Below, piece after piece: positions 34,661 to 44,798 of a stretch of 64,000 nt of DNA. A program made the position numbers and the translations under genes. The notes below the pieces were generated by a model. That model saw only the letters and a list, made by a program, of their open reading frames with translations. It ran no database searches and was not told the origin of the DNA. Positions within the stretch are counted from its first letter, which is position 1; each line of letters starts with the position of its first letter. Location: NCBI RefSeq assembly GCF_014284275.1, contig NZ_JACOFU010000006.1:62001-126000 (forward strand), in the 5' to 3' direction. This DNA comes from Affinundibacterium amnicola (GTDB lineage Bacteria; Pseudomonadota; Gammaproteobacteria; Burkholderiales; Burkholderiaceae_D).

Positions 34661-37096
34661 ATGTCGATAAATCAAGTACATCAAAAGCAAGCAGATCAGA
34701 GTCGTCGTGAGGTGGCGCCAATTCCGTTAGAAAAATTGGACACTTGGCAGGCTTTGGTGCAACACGCCTATCAATTAGTGACGCCACACATCGATGCATT
34801 CGCTGCGCGTCTGTCGCATGCACTGTTCGTTAAATCTGAAGAATCGAACGATGCAAAAGAAGCCAACCTCTATTTTCATGGCGCGCAACTCCTGAAAAAC
34901 AGTACCTATACTTACTACTATCTTTGTTCCGGCACTTTAGAAAAAATTCTTAAAAGTGAATCTGCTGCTTTACGTAGTAATGAGAAAAAAGCACCGGTTA
35001 GTTTGTCAGATGAAGGCATGTCCCTGGTCTCTTATGAAGAGATGGACTTGAAGTTGAGCATCAGCCGCGCCAGTCGCACTTTAGAATTAACTCACGCTGA
35101 AAGTTTGGCTGCGTTAAATATGCGTCTGGCTAGTTTGCTCGGCGTGGAAACCTTGAATTTGAGTCAGAATCCATTCCGCCCTGAGATATTTTTGAAAGCA
35201 TTTAACACCGCATGGTGTGAGTTCAATCCAGAAAAATCGGCGCACGATTTTGTATTGCCTTTGCTCAGTGATTTGCTCTTTGATTTAACGCCTGTGTATC
35301 ACGGCTTAAATGAATTATTGGTGGTGCGTGGTGTGCTACCTGATCTGCAAGAAACCTATCGCCTTAAACGTAAACAAGCCAGCGCAGAAGCTGCCAGAGT
35401 TGGCGAGGTGGTGAAGAATGAAGTGACGAAAAAATTAGAGCAATATTTTTCGTCACAATCAGGATTGTCTGGAGCTAGTGAACAGCTACCTGTTGGACAT
35501 CCCAACGCGGCTGCTGGCACTGGCGCTGGCGGCATGTCTTTCCCAATGGACCGTGGCAATTTTCAACCAGCAAGTTCAGAGCTGTTCCAATATCTGGCAG
35601 GTGTACAAAAAAATATGGCGATACACCAGCTGGTTTCTGGTGCGCAGCAAGCAGTTCGTTTGTCGCATCTGAGACAAGAAATGCCGGCGATGTTTCATAG
35701 TGGTGTTGAAAAACATACCTTTGACTTGATGTCGCATGTATTTGATGGTGTTTTAAGTAATCAAGAAATTGCTGACCCGATCAAAGACTTAATCAGTGCA
35801 CTCCAAGTGCCGGTACTGAAAGCAGCCTTGATCGATAAAGATTTCTTCTTTCAAGATGCGCATCCAGCACGTCGCTTGATTGATTTATTGTCGAAATACA
35901 GTTCGGCCCTCGATCCTGCGAAAGGGCAGGCCGATCCGCTTTTTCAAGAAATGCAGCGCAATGTCACGCGGGTTCAGAATGAGTTTGATCAACAACTCAG
36001 TTTGTTTGATGAAGTTGTGACTGATCTGGAATCTTTCATCCAAAAAGAGGAAGCCGCCACTATTGATGCACTGCAAGCGCCGATTAATCGAGCCTTGCAA
36101 AGAGAAAAGTTTGTTCAAGCAAGCATTTCTGCGAATAATGATATCTCGATGCGGATAGGTACCGGCGAAGTGATGGCTTTCGTTGAGACCTTCTTAGAAA
36201 ACCGATGGACCAAAGTATTAACTTTGGCGTACAGCGTGCAAGATCAAAAACCACACGCAGTCGAAGACGCCATTAAAACGATGGACGATTTGATTTGGAG
36301 TATTAAACCCAAGTTCACTTTGGCACAACGCCAAGATATGATCAATCGCTTGCCTGGGATTTTGGCGCGTTTAAATAAGTGGCTAAGTTTGATTAAGTGG
36401 GAAGATGCCGATCGCGTGCAGTTTTTTGCTGATCTGGCGGAGTGTCATGCGTCTATCGTACGCGCTCCTTTGGAGTTGTCGCCAGAACGACAAATGGAAA
36501 TTGCAGTTGAAGCCGCCAAAATTGCAACGGAGCGTCGTTTAGAGCAAAGAGCAAAGGCAGAAGCAGAAACGAAAGCGAAAATAGAAGCGGAAGAAGCAGA
36601 AAAAGCACGCTTAGTAGCGCTGGCGGTGGAAAAGGCGAAAGCAGACGCGAAGCTCGCTGCTGAGCAAAAAGCCAAGCAATTGGCAGCAGAAGCACAGGCC
36701 ACTGATGCGCAAGCTCAGCCAGTTGATATCTACCTACCAGAACTGAATGACGTGATCATTCGCGAAGAAGATTTAATCGCGAAGGTTGAGCAAGCCATAG
36801 AAGAAGCGGTTAGTACGGTTGATAATTTGGAGCGCGGAGTGTGGGTACAGTTCCGAATGATGGATGAAAGTGTACAGAGAGTGCGATTGGCGTGGATTAG
36901 TCCCATGCGTAGTTTGTTTATTTTTACGTCGAGTCAAAAAGAGAAATCGTTTTCTGTGGCGGTGAATGAGTTAGAGAAAAATTTCCGCGAGGGCCGTGCC
37001 AAGGTCGTGTCGGTCGATCACGTGGTTGATCAGGCTTTGTTGAGTGCGCTGAATAAATCGACTTCGCAAGTGCCAACAGAGCCCGTAACTGTTTGA
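34661..37096 (+). CDS. DUF1631 family protein
   Basis: Large cytoplasmic protein (811 residues) of DUF1631, a family found mainly in beta- and gammaproteobacteria. The N-terminal 600 residues are mostly helical. A highly charged Ala/Glu/Lys stretch (about 610-690) is a probable coiled coil. The C-terminal 100 residues (WVQFRMMDESVQRVRLAWISPMRSLFIFTSSQ) are beta-rich and resemble the C-terminal segment of DUF1631 proteins, with PilZ-like strands but no clear RxxxR / DxSxxG motif. Stand-alone gene. Function not established; a role in c-di-GMP or stress responses would be speculation. Confidence 0.85.
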   Translation: MSINQVHQKQADQSRREVAPIPLEKLDTWQALVQHAYQLVTPHIDAFAARLSHALFVKSEESNDAKEANLYFHGAQLLKNSTYTYYYLCSGTLEKILKSESAALRSNEKKAPVSLSDEGMSLVSYEEMDLKLSISRASRTLELTHAESLAALNMRLASLLGVETLNLSQNPFRPEIFLKAFNTAWCEFNPEKSAHDFVLPLLSDLLFDLTPVYHGLNELLVVRGVLPDLQETYRLKRKQASAEAARVGEVVKNEVTKKLEQYFSSQSGLSGASEQLPVGHPNAAAGTGAGGMSFPMDRGNFQPASSELFQYLAGVQKNMAIHQLVSGAQQAVRLSHLRQEMPAMFHSGVEKHTFDLMSHVFDGVLSNQEIADPIKDLISALQVPVLKAALIDKDFFFQDAHPARRLIDLLSKYSSALDPAKGQADPLFQEMQRNVTRVQNEFDQQLSLFDEVVTDLESFIQKEEAATIDALQAPINRALQREKFVQASISANNDISMRIGTGEVMAFVETFLENRWTKVLTLAYSVQDQKPHAVEDAIKTMDDLIWSIKPKFTLAQRQDMINRLPGILARLNKWLSLIKWEDADRVQFFADLAECHASIVRAPLELSPERQMEIAVEAAKIATERRLEQRAKAEAETKAKIEAEEAEKARLVALAVEKAKADAKLAAEQKAKQLAAEAQATDAQAQPVDIYLPELNDVIIREEDLIAKVEQAIEEAVSTVDNLERGVWVQFRMMDESVQRVRLAWISPMRSLFIFTSSQKEKSFSVAVNELEKNFREGRAKVVSVDHVVDQALLSALNKSTSQVPTEPVTV

Positions 37097-37217
37097 CTTG
37101 TTTGATTAGATTTTGCAATTTTTTATTTCATGAGGTTCAGCGTTTTTATAAAAAATATTCAGCAATAAATCATCAAATGTCAGCTTAGATTTGAATCCCA
37201 GCAGATTCATCAACGAT

Positions 37218-37257
37218 AAAAAAAAGATCGCCTACAAAAGAGGCGATCTTTTTTTTC
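37218..37257 (+). terminator. Bidirectional Rho-independent terminator
   Basis: AAAAAAGATCGCCT and AGGCGATCTTTTTT form a perfect hairpin flanked by A and T runs (37218-37257), 120 bases after the DUF1631 gene. The remaining gap to gdhA (37258-37638) shows nothing else that I can support; an upstream in-frame ATG-less stretch before 37639 is not part of gdhA. Confidence 0.85.
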
Positions 37258-37638
37258 GTCTCATGATTGGCGGATGCCGAATCGGCCTCGAGAGCGCTCT
37301 TGTGGGGGAATTTAATCCATTATTGGAAGAATGGATTTGCTGTGATTTTCTAGTTAATTTTTTAAGTAGGACTGACGTAAAATCACCCCAGCATCGTCGT
37401 TGCCACCTCACCTAGCTCGAACAATTTTGCCTAAACCTTATTCGAGTGATTTATGTTTAAAAATATAACTATGCGTGATATGCATAGATAAATGCAAACA
37501 AAGCATTGGAGAGTATCAAGCCTCTTGCCTTAAGATGCGCTGCCTTTGATCGGAATAGTTTTATTGCTGAGTGCTTTTCGGTCAAAACGACAATTCAATA
37601 TTCCAAGAATCAATTTACTCAAAAAAGCGAGACTTACC

Positions 37639-38925
37639 ATGTCTAGTAATCACCAAATCCCGTCCTACCTTACCCCACATGCGACTGGCCCATGGAATGT
37701 GTACCTGGAACAAATCGACCGCGTTACGCCTTACCTCGGTAACTTGTCACGCTGGGTCGAAACCTTGAAACGTCCTAAGCGTATTTTGGTGGTGGATGTG
37801 CCTATCGAACGTGATGATGGCACGATTGCCCATTTCGAAGGTTACCGCGTACAGCACAATACTTCACGCGGCCCAGGCAAAGGTGGCGTGCGTTTTCACC
37901 AAGATGTGACTTTGTCTGAAGTGATGGCGCTGTCTGCTTGGATGACAATTAAAAACTCTGCGGTGAACGTTCCTTACGGTGGTGCAAAAGGTGGTATCCG
38001 CGTTGATCCTAAGACTTTGTCTCGTGGCGAATTGATGCGTATGACGCGTCGTTATACATCTGAAATCGGTATTATCATTGGCCCAGACAAAGATATCCCA
38101 GCACCAGACGTCAACACCAATGAACAGACCATGGCGTGGATGATGGACACTTACTCCATGAACGAAGGTCGTACAGCGACTGGCGTGGTCACTGGTAAAC
38201 CAATTTCGCTTGGTGGTAGTTTAGGTCGTCGTGAAGCGACAGGCCGTGGTGTATTCGTCGTCGGTTGCGAAGCTGCAGCGAAAAAAGGTGTGACGATTGC
38301 AGGTGCAAAAATCGCCGTACAAGGTTTTGGTAATGTTGGTGGCATCGCGGCACGTTTGTTTGCTGAAGCCGGCTCCAAAGTTGTTGCAGTACAAGACCAC
38401 GGCGGTACGATTTTCCACTCCAATGGTTTTGATGTACCGAAGTTATTGGAACACGTCGCAGCAAATGGTAGCGTCGCTGGCTTCGCTGGTGCAGAAGCGG
38501 TATTGCCGAATGAGGAATTCTGGAAAGTCCAATGTGACATCTTGATTCCAGCCGCTTTGGAACAGCAAATCACTGAAGCAAATGCGAACCACATCACTGC
38601 AAAGATTATTCTCGAAGGCGCAAACGGCCCGACGACACCAGAAGCTGACGATATCTTGCGCGACCGTGGTGTCTTAGTTGTACCAGACGTGATTGCGAAC
38701 GCCGGTGGTGTAACGGTTTCTTACTTCGAATGGGTACAAGATTTCTCCAGCTATTTCTGGACGGAAGATGAAATCAATAATCGTCTAACACGCATCATGA
38801 AAGAAGCCTTCCATTCAGTATGGCAAGTGACAGAAGATAAGAAAGTATCTTTGCGTACTGCTGCGTTTATTATCGGTTGTACGCGTGTACTACAAGCGCG
38901 TGAAGTGCGTGGCCTCTATCCTTAA
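37639..38925 (+). CDS. gdhA: Glutamate dehydrogenase
   Basis: Glu/Leu/Phe/Val-dehydrogenase family enzyme of 428 residues that interconverts glutamate and 2-oxoglutarate plus ammonia. N-terminal domain: [43 protein letters not shown] with the substrate-binding lysines. The dinucleotide-binding motif is [14 protein letters not shown]; an acidic/neutral residue pattern after it cannot decide NAD versus NADP by eye. The short hexameric type is usual. ATG 37639 begins the conserved region; an upstream open stretch from 37546 is not homologous. Monocistronic. Confidence 0.94.
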   Translation: MSSNHQIPSYLTPHATGPWNVYLEQIDRVTPYLGNLSRWVETLKRPKRILVVDVPIERDDGTIAHFEGYRVQHNTSRGPGKGGVRFHQDVTLSEVMALSAWMTIKNSAVNVPYGGAKGGIRVDPKTLSRGELMRMTRRYTSEIGIIIGPDKDIPAPDVNTNEQTMAWMMDTYSMNEGRTATGVVTGKPISLGGSLGRREATGRGVFVVGCEAAAKKGVTIAGAKIAVQGFGNVGGIAARLFAEAGSKVVAVQDHGGTIFHSNGFDVPKLLEHVAANGSVAGFAGAEAVLPNEEFWKVQCDILIPAALEQQITEANANHITAKIILEGANGPTTPEADDILRDRGVLVVPDVIANAGGVTVSYFEWVQDFSSYFWTEDEINNRLTRIMKEAFHSVWQVTEDKKVSLRTAAFIIGCTRVLQAREVRGLYP

Positions 38926-39332
38926 TTGAGCGTAGCGATAAATTCGATTTTCGGGCGCATAGCAGCGTTGTCTGTCCTCGCAATATTGACATATTGCTGC
39001 GGCAGAAGCCTTGCTCTGCATCTCGAGAATCAAATTTCTCTTGACTCAAGATACTCTGTGGGGAATCACGTTTGGCTTGTCAGGTGGCGCTTTCTCCGCT
39101 TCTGGCGATGTCAATTGTGCAGAGCAGAAAATGGATAAAGAAAGCGTTGTTGTTGGAGCGAAGCGAGTTTCAACGCTTTCCCATTTTTTGCTCTGCATAA
39201 TTGGGAACCCGAAGGGAGATTGATGGGGTTGCGCAAAGTATGCTTTGCGCCATTAATCTCTAAGCTGCTCGCAAGCAGCGCAGTGGACGCGACAGCGCGG
39301 TCGCCTTCTTTTGCTTACTTTTCTTGGCGAAG

Positions 39333-40624
39333 TGTATAGACTGGAGACATAGGTAACACCTGTATCGAGACATGGGTAACACATTTAAACGGGGTTTGTG
39401 GGTTTTCGCAAGTCTATTTGCAGTATCTTTTGCCGGCAGTAAAACAAATCAAAAACACCGTCAGTTTGATTCACAGGTCGAGCAGCGATAATTTCACGAT
39501 GTAATGCTGCAGAGACCTTGATAGATTGCTTCTTAAATTTTATCCATCCCTCCCAACCGACTTTGATCACTAGATCAGTCGATAAATATTCCACTGACGG
39601 CAGGTGGCTTGGGTAACTAAACGGACTTGATCTATATCGAGTAACTGGCGTTCGCATCTCAATGCCTTCATGAGGCCGTTCTGTATTATAAATTTGACGC
39701 CACTCATCAAATGCCATCTGCACTTTTTGTAGATCAGCGAAGTTGTTTCCAGCGATGACCTCACTTTTAAGTGTTCTATGGAAGCGCTCGATTTTTCCAT
39801 TCGTTTGAGGGTGAGCCGGGCGACTATGACTTACCTGTATGCCTAAACGAATCAGCCACATAGTGAGCTTCGTTATGCCTTGACTCGGTTGTTTTGGTGT
39901 ACCCCACGGAGGACCGTTATCAGCGTTAATTCTTAATGGCATGCCGTAGCGCTCAAATGTTGATACTAAGGCTGATTGCACTGCATCATGATTAGGCCGA
40001 CTGCAAGCCTGTAATAATAAGTTGAAACGAGAATGATCATCGAGTAAGGTCAGCGGATAACAGATTCCTTTGAGCGTTTCAAAATAGCCTTTGAAATCGA
40101 TTTGCCAGAGAGAATTGGGTTCGTCATGCTCAAAACGCTGCCATGGCGTATGCTGCTCAATCGATTTCGGCGTGATTAAATCGTGCCGTCGCAAAATATG
40201 AGTCACCGTGCCAGCCTGCGGCAATTGAGCATATCCAATATCTTCGAGTCGCTGCAATATCTTACGTCCGCCCCAACAAGGATGTTGAATGCGTAGATCG
40301 ACCACGATCTTCTCAAGTTCGGAACTGGTACGCATCGGTGAATGAAGAGGCCTTCGAGATCTATCTTGAAGCCCAGATTCGCCATATTGAGCAAAACGTT
40401 CGAGCCACTTATAAGCCGTTTTGGGGCTAATGCCAAAACGACGGCAAAGCTCTCTGCGATTGGCTCCTTCTTGGTTGGCTAGTAGTACAAATTCTAAACG
40501 TAGATCCATAGTATCGGCTGTATTCCAGGTCATGTTGATAACTCCCTTTAGGCACCTTTTATGATGTCCTAAATGTGTTACCTATGTCCTGATACACCTG
40601 TTACCTATGTCTATAGTCTATACA
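39333..40624 (-). mobile_element. IS481-family insertion sequence, complete
   Basis: 1292 bases with imperfect inverted ends: the left end starts TGTATAGACTGGAGACATAG and the right end, reverse complemented, TGTATAGACTATAGACATAG. Each end contains a second inner GACAT(A/G)GGTAACAC repeat, likely transposase-binding sites. The 6-base direct duplication GCGAAG flanks it (39327-39332 and 40625-40630). One intact transposase gene. The element appears full-length and potentially active. Confidence 0.92.
39385..40533 (-). CDS. IS481-family transposase
   Basis: 382-residue DDE transposase. N-terminal helix-turn-helix region (RRELCRRFGISPKTAYKWLERF, then LQDRSRRPLHSP) followed by a second HTH, and the integrase catalytic core: WQIDFKG (first Asp), NADNGPPWG (second Asp) and KIERFHRTLKSEV (Glu, with the K/R spacing of IS481). 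A C-terminal Mu-transposase-like segment follows (YNTERPHEGIEMRTP). All catalytic residues are present. No frameshift. Confidence 0.95.
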   Translation of the reverse strand: MTWNTADTMDLRLEFVLLANQEGANRRELCRRFGISPKTAYKWLERFAQYGESGLQDRSRRPLHSPMRTSSELEKIVVDLRIQHPCWGGRKILQRLEDIGYAQLPQAGTVTHILRRHDLITPKSIEQHTPWQRFEHDEPNSLWQIDFKGYFETLKGICYPLTLLDDHSRFNLLLQACSRPNHDAVQSALVSTFERYGMPLRINADNGPPWGTPKQPSQGITKLTMWLIRLGIQVSHSRPAHPQTNGKIERFHRTLKSEVIAGNNFADLQKVQMAFDEWRQIYNTERPHEGIEMRTPVTRYRSSPFSYPSHLPSVEYLSTDLVIKVGWEGWIKFKKQSIKVSAALHREIIAARPVNQTDGVFDLFYCRQKILQIDLRKPTNPV

Positions 40625-40779
40625 GCGAAGCAAGAAAAGTGAGTGGCCGACGGGCCACCCCCGGCCAGAGGTAGTAAAGTTTAGCTCAAGAAGTTGAAAC
40701 CAAACCATCACCCTCCACAACACACAATTCCCTCAAAGTGTAAAATACCACGGCAAACATTCCCCCAAAAAGGAACACC

Positions 40780-41658
40780 GTGTTTAAGTTGTTAAGTTAT
40801 GTTTTGATTTTGTTTATCGCAACAGAAGTCCATGCCGTCGACACCTTGGCGCGTATCAAAGAACGCAAAACCATCGTCATCGCGCACCGCGAAGCCAGTA
40901 TTCCCATTTCTTATTTATCCGAAGACAGCAAGCCCATAGGCTATGCGATGGATATTTGTAGCAAAGTAGTAGAGCGCATTAAACGTGAATTAAAACTCCC
41001 GCAACTAGCCGTCAGCTATTTACTAGTGAACCCATCGAATCGACTATTAGCGATACAAGAGGGCAAGGCGGATATGGAATGCGGCATCACGGCGAATACT
41101 GCCGAGCGACGTAAACAAATGGCGTTTTCCATTCCTTACTTTTTTTCGGCAACACGTTTATTAGCAAATGCTAATGTCAACATGAAAAATTGGACAGACC
41201 TACCGCAAAAGCGTGTGGTCGTCGTTCGCGGTAGCGTTGCGTCAAGTTTGTTGAGACAGCAAATTCAACTGAAATTTTCAGAATTAAAAATCACAGAAGT
41301 CAGCTCCTCACGCACAGCGTTCGAATTACTGCAAGGTGGGCAAGGAGATGTGTTGGTCGGTGAAGAAGTGGTTTTGGCAGGACTACGCGCCAGCGCAGAA
41401 ACACCATCACAATGGAAAATTGTCGGCGACGGCATAGGCATAGAAGCCCAAACTGTCATGTTAGCCAAAGACGATCCTGCTTTGAAATCACTGATCGATA
41501 AAGAAATTGCACGAATGATCAATGAAGGTGAACTTAGCAAAGTGTACGAAAAATGGTTTATGCAGCCATTGCCAACGACAGGTGTGAATTACGCTTCGCC
41601 TATGAGTTTTTTACTGCGTGATAGTTTGCGTTTTCCGTCGGATAAGGTGTTCAATTAG
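40780..41658 (+). CDS. Amino-acid ABC transporter periplasmic binding protein (family 3)
   Basis: 292-residue exported solute-binding protein. Signal peptide to about residue 19 (TEVHAVD). Hallmarks of the glutamate/aspartate-binding (GltI/AatJ) group: SYLSEDSKPIGYAMDICSKVVERI, LLAIQEGKADMECGITANTAERRKQMAFSIPYFFSATRLLA and the LINEGELSKVYEKWF end. Starts with GTG at 40780 behind AAAAAGGAACACC. No permease or ATPase genes adjoin, so it would serve a transporter encoded elsewhere, or act as a sensor-type orphan. Lies between the IS and a toxin-antitoxin pair; gdhA is on the other side of the IS. Confidence 0.88.
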   Translation: MFKLLSYVLILFIATEVHAVDTLARIKERKTIVIAHREASIPISYLSEDSKPIGYAMDICSKVVERIKRELKLPQLAVSYLLVNPSNRLLAIQEGKADMECGITANTAERRKQMAFSIPYFFSATRLLANANVNMKNWTDLPQKRVVVVRGSVASSLLRQQIQLKFSELKITEVSSSRTAFELLQGGQGDVLVGEEVVLAGLRASAETPSQWKIVGDGIGIEAQTVMLAKDDPALKSLIDKEIARMINEGELSKVYEKWFMQPLPTTGVNYASPMSFLLRDSLRFPSDKVFN

Positions 41659-41666
41659 CTTGAGTG

Positions 41667-42008
41667 CTAAGCGTTCTCATCGCTCAACAACCAAGTAGGA
41701 ATGTCACGTTGTTGATGCAAGATGCGCCAGATGTCGATGCAATTCGATTTTTCCAGATAAAAAATAAGATAAGGAAAATGCCTACAAGGCCAGCAACGCA
41801 AGCCAGGTAGACTCAGTGTATGAGCGTATCGTGGCGAACCTGATTCAGGGTAAGTTTGAATATGTTGAATTGCGGCTTCTAATTCGGTTATGAATTCAAG
41901 TGCTGCTTTGGTCGCCTCTTGCTCTAGGTAATAGCTAAGAATTTCTTGTATGTCGGCATCTGCGCGGACTCGGCGTAACACAGGCTTGCCGCTGATAGAT
42001 TCGCTCAC
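41667..42008 (-). CDS. RelE/ParE-family toxin
   Basis: 113-residue protein of the ParE/RelE toxin fold: VLRRVRADADIQEILSYYLEQEA and AIQHIQTYPESGSPRYAHTLSLPGLRCWPCRHFPYLIFYLEKSNCIDIWRILHQQRDIPTWL, which ends with the characteristic ILH..RD segment. Starts with GTG at 42008, 8 bases after the antitoxin stop. ParE members inhibit gyrase; that is family knowledge and is untested here. Confidence 0.85.
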   Translation of the reverse strand: MSESISGKPVLRRVRADADIQEILSYYLEQEATKAALEFITELEAAIQHIQTYPESGSPRYAHTLSLPGLRCWPCRHFPYLIFYLEKSNCIDIWRILHQQRDIPTWLLSDENA

Positions 42009-42016
42009 GGCTAAAA

Positions 42017-42256
42017 CTACTTAGATTTGCTATTCTTGATGATCGAGCGTAAACCATCAAAGTAGTTTTGATCAAATTGCCCAATCACTTGCGATTCTGC
42101 TCCTTCAATGAGTAAGGCGCGTAATTGTTGTCGTTCTTGATCTTTTCGAATGAGTTCACGTACATATTCGCTGGATGTGCCGTAATGTCCCTGTGCTACT
42201 TGCGTATCAACAAAGTTTTTGAGGGGCTCTGGAAGTGAGATATTCATTGTGCTCAT
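42017..42256 (-). CDS. ParD-type antitoxin
   Basis: 79-residue ribbon-helix-helix protein: MNISLPEPLKNFVDTQVAQGHYGTSSEYVRELIRKDQE is the ParD DNA-binding half and the tail is the toxin-binding half. First gene of the pair with the toxin following, the standard ParDE order. Such antitoxins repress their own promoter. Confidence 0.88.
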   Translation of the reverse strand: MSTMNISLPEPLKNFVDTQVAQGHYGTSSEYVRELIRKDQERQQLRALLIEGAESQVIGQFDQNYFDGLRSIIKNSKSK

Positions 42257-42440
42257 GCGAACATCTTAGAAGTCTTGGCAAAATTTGGCAAGAATTTTAT
42301 ACGTGCTGTTTGATTGTGCATAAGCATCTACACCTTTCAATACGTGGAAAGTGCTTATTCAGGATTCAAAACGGTAAAATAGAGGCTATTTTGATGTTCA
42401 CAGAATAATCATTACCACTTTATCGTTTTAGCGAGCTTTT

Positions 42441-43490
42441 ATGACCACTACTTCCATCCAAGAATTAAAAATCACCCGCCCAGACGATTGGCATCTTCAT
42501 CTGCGCGACGGCGATGCCTTAAAAACCGTATTGCCACATACTGCAGCGCAATTTGCGCGTGCGATTGTCATGCCGAATTTGAAGCCGCCTGTGACCACGA
42601 CTGAGTTGGCTGGTGCTTACCGTCAGCGTATTTTGGCGGCGCTGCCAGAAGGTATGTCGTTTCAGCCTTTGATGACTTTGTATTTGACCGATAACACGCC
42701 ACCAGATGAAATTCGTCGTGCCAAAGATAGTGGCTTTGTACATGCAGTGAAATTGTATCCGGCGGGGGCGACGACGAATTCTGATGCGGGCGTGACGGAT
42801 TTGCGTAAGTGTTATAAAACCCTAGAAGTCATGCAAGAAGTCGGTATGCCGTTCTTGGTGCATGGCGAAGTGACTAGTCCCGAAATTGATTTGTTTGATC
42901 GCGAAGCCGTTTTTATTGACACTGTGATGAAGCCACTACGTGCGGATATGCCGGAACTGAAAGTCGTGTTCGAACACATCACCACCAGCGACGCAGCAGC
43001 GTATGTGGCGGAAGCGAGCGGCCCAATTGCAGCGACGATTACTGCCCACCATTTGCTGTATAACCGTAACGAGATTTTCAAAGGCGGCATTCGCCCACAT
43101 TACTACTGCCTGCCAGTGTTAAAGCGCGAAACACATCGTCAAGCCTTGGTGAAAGCCGCGACTTCGGGCAATCCACGTTTCTTCCTCGGTACCGATTCTG
43201 CGCCACATGCTAAGGGCGTGAAAGAACATGCTTGTGGTTGTGCCGGTTGCTACACCGCTTTGCATGCGATGGAATTGTATGCACAAGCGTTTGATCAAGT
43301 GGGTGCATTGGACAAGTTGGAAGGTTTCGCCAGTTTCTTTGGTCCTGATTTTTATCAATTGCCACGCAATGCTGGCAGCATGCGCTTAAAACGCGAAAGC
43401 TGGACTTTGCCAAACGAACTCAGTTATCTCGACGGTAGTTTAGTACCTTTGAATGCAGGTGAAACCATCAACTGGAAAGTCGCAGTGTAA
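42441..43490 (+). CDS. pyrC: Dihydroorotase
   Basis: Zinc amidohydrolase that closes carbamoyl-aspartate to dihydroorotate in pyrimidine synthesis. 349 residues, class II (PyrC) type. Metal site [10 protein letters not shown] with HxH, the carboxylated lysine in [20 protein letters not shown], then [24 protein letters not shown] and GTDSAPH. Its stop precedes the ATG of the DUF3025 gene by 7 bases, so the two are probably one transcript. Confidence 0.96.
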   Translation: MTTTSIQELKITRPDDWHLHLRDGDALKTVLPHTAAQFARAIVMPNLKPPVTTTELAGAYRQRILAALPEGMSFQPLMTLYLTDNTPPDEIRRAKDSGFVHAVKLYPAGATTNSDAGVTDLRKCYKTLEVMQEVGMPFLVHGEVTSPEIDLFDREAVFIDTVMKPLRADMPELKVVFEHITTSDAAAYVAEASGPIAATITAHHLLYNRNEIFKGGIRPHYYCLPVLKRETHRQALVKAATSGNPRFFLGTDSAPHAKGVKEHACGCAGCYTALHAMELYAQAFDQVGALDKLEGFASFFGPDFYQLPRNAGSMRLKRESWTLPNELSYLDGSLVPLNAGETINWKVAV

Positions 43491-43497
43491 TTACACG

Positions 43498-44316
43498 ATG
43501 ACGAAGTTTTATTCGGTTATTGACTGGTCACGTCCTTGGCTGGTGTCTATTCTTCCTGCAGCAGAAAAACTTCTGGCGCAGGAAGATTGGCGTGTCGCTC
43601 TAAATCACACAGCGGATGAACGCAAATTGCGCAATCATCGTAACTTGCCACTGTTATTTATTCCGCAAGAAGAATTACCCGAAGGTATTGCCTACGAAAG
43701 TCACATCAGCCATGCAGGTAAAGTACCAACGCGTGAAAATCTGCATGACTTTTTTAATGCCTTGGTATGGCTGAGTTTTCCGCTCATCAAACGTCAGCTT
43801 AACGCCTTGCAAGCAGCCCAGATTGAAAGCCTAGGTATAGGAAAATCACGTGGCCCTGCGCGTGATGCGGCGACGATTTTTGATGAAAACGCGGCGCTCT
43901 TAGTGTTGGAAAATTCTGAGCGCGGACGCAGACTTTTAAATTGTTTGCGTGAACATCAATGGCAACAAGCTTTTATCGAACATCGTCATGATTTTGGTGA
44001 AGTGGTGCAGGTGTGGAGTTTCGGTCATGCCTTGATGGAAAAACTGGTGCAACCTTATAAGGGCATCACTGCGCACGCTTGGGTAGTGTGGGTTGAGCCA
44101 GATTTTTTTGTGCAAGATCGTCGTCAGCAAGCACAACAACTCGATGCGCAAGTGAGCGCGCAATTGCAATCACATACCTTGACGACTGCCGATTACACAC
44201 CTTTACCGGTACTTGGTGTACCAGGTTGGTGGGATGGACAAGATCCTGCCTTTTATGCGGATGAGAAAGTTTTTCGTGCAAAGCGCTCAAGCGAAAAAAG
44301 TGAATTACGCACCTAA
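43498..44316 (+). CDS. DUF3025 family protein
   Basis: 272-residue protein of DUF3025, a family mostly in beta/gammaproteobacteria and often next to pyrC. Segments such as TRENLHDFFNALVWLSFP, ALVLENSERGRRLLNCLREHQW and SFGHALMEKLVQPYKGITAHAWV are conserved-looking, and there are several His and Asp residues. No signal peptide or membrane helix. Function unknown. The ATG at 43498 is chosen since the earlier frame start lies inside pyrC. Confidence 0.85.
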   Translation: MTKFYSVIDWSRPWLVSILPAAEKLLAQEDWRVALNHTADERKLRNHRNLPLLFIPQEELPEGIAYESHISHAGKVPTRENLHDFFNALVWLSFPLIKRQLNALQAAQIESLGIGKSRGPARDAATIFDENAALLVLENSERGRRLLNCLREHQWQQAFIEHRHDFGEVVQVWSFGHALMEKLVQPYKGITAHAWVVWVEPDFFVQDRRQQAQQLDAQVSAQLQSHTLTTADYTPLPVLGVPGWWDGQDPAFYADEKVFRAKRSSEKSELRT

Positions 44317-44340
44317 AAAATCATAAAAAAATCACAAAAA

Positions 44341-44374
44341 AAAGCGAACCGGAGTTGAGCTCGCAGTTCGCTTT
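44341..44374 (+). terminator. Terminator-like hairpin after the pyrC-DUF3025 unit
   Basis: AAAGCGAAC (44341-44349) and GTTCGCTTT (44366-44374) are perfect arms with a long A-run before and a weak T tail, in the gap between convergent transcription units. Confidence 0.55.
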
Positions 44375-44471
44375 AAACTTGCCTTACTAAAACCAAACAA
44401 CTTAATTCAATCAAACGATACCGCGTGCAATGTGATTGCCACGTGCATTGCGTTTGAATGATTTTTGTAAA

Positions 44472-44717
44472 TTAAGCAGGATGTGCCTGCAATAACTGGA
44501 ATAATTGATCTTTCAAATGGATGCGTACTTTTTTCAAAGTTTCTAAGGCTGCATCGCCCAAATGTTCTACGCCATTTTCTGCACGATTAATGGCCTTATC
44601 TGTGTCAGTATATTCGTCGAACAACTTGGCAAAGTGCGCGTTCGCTAACTTCAGCGTGTGAATTGTTTCTTTGAATTCTGGAAATTCGAGTGCCAGTGGG
44701 TGGTGTTCAACTTGCAT
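44472..44717 (-). CDS. YdcH-family (DUF465) small protein
   Basis: 81-residue helical protein: MQVEHHPLALEFPEFKETIHTLKLANAHFAKLFDEY, then a coiled segment ending LKKVRIHLKDQLFQLLQAHPA. This is the YdcH/DUF465 pattern. Start at 44717 has AGGAGC upstream; the frame opens earlier at 44747 but that part is not homologous. Function is unknown. Not obviously linked to the RpiR-family gene upstream, which runs in the same direction. Confidence 0.85.
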   Translation of the reverse strand: MQVEHHPLALEFPEFKETIHTLKLANAHFAKLFDEYTDTDKAINRAENGVEHLGDAALETLKKVRIHLKDQLFQLLQAHPA

Positions 44718-44798
44718 GGGAAAAGCTCCTTTGGTAATGATTACCAAGTGATGATAGAGCTAATCCCAAAACAAGAACTGATCTAGATCAAGTGTCGC

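Larger units (their letters stand above)
39111..40676 (-). repeat. Structured intergenic repeat family 1, copy C, interrupted by an IS
   Basis: Same element as 12981-13170 and 13308-13512, in copy B orientation: AATTGTGCAGAGCAG, AAATGGATAAAGAAAGCG, then GAGCGAAGCGAGTTTCAACG and CTTTCCCATTTTTTGC. A variable central module with GCGCAAAGTATGCTTTGCGC and CTGCTCGCAAGCAG hairpins follows. The end segment CTTACTTTTCTTGGCGAAG is cut at 39332 by the IS and resumes at 40625 with GCGAAGCAAGAAAAGTGAGTGG and ends GGCCACCCCCGGCC. Removing the IS and one target copy restores the CACTTTTCTTG-CTTCGCC-AAGAAAAGTAAG hairpin. The 185 bases between gdhA and the repeat hold nothing clear. Confidence 0.85.
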
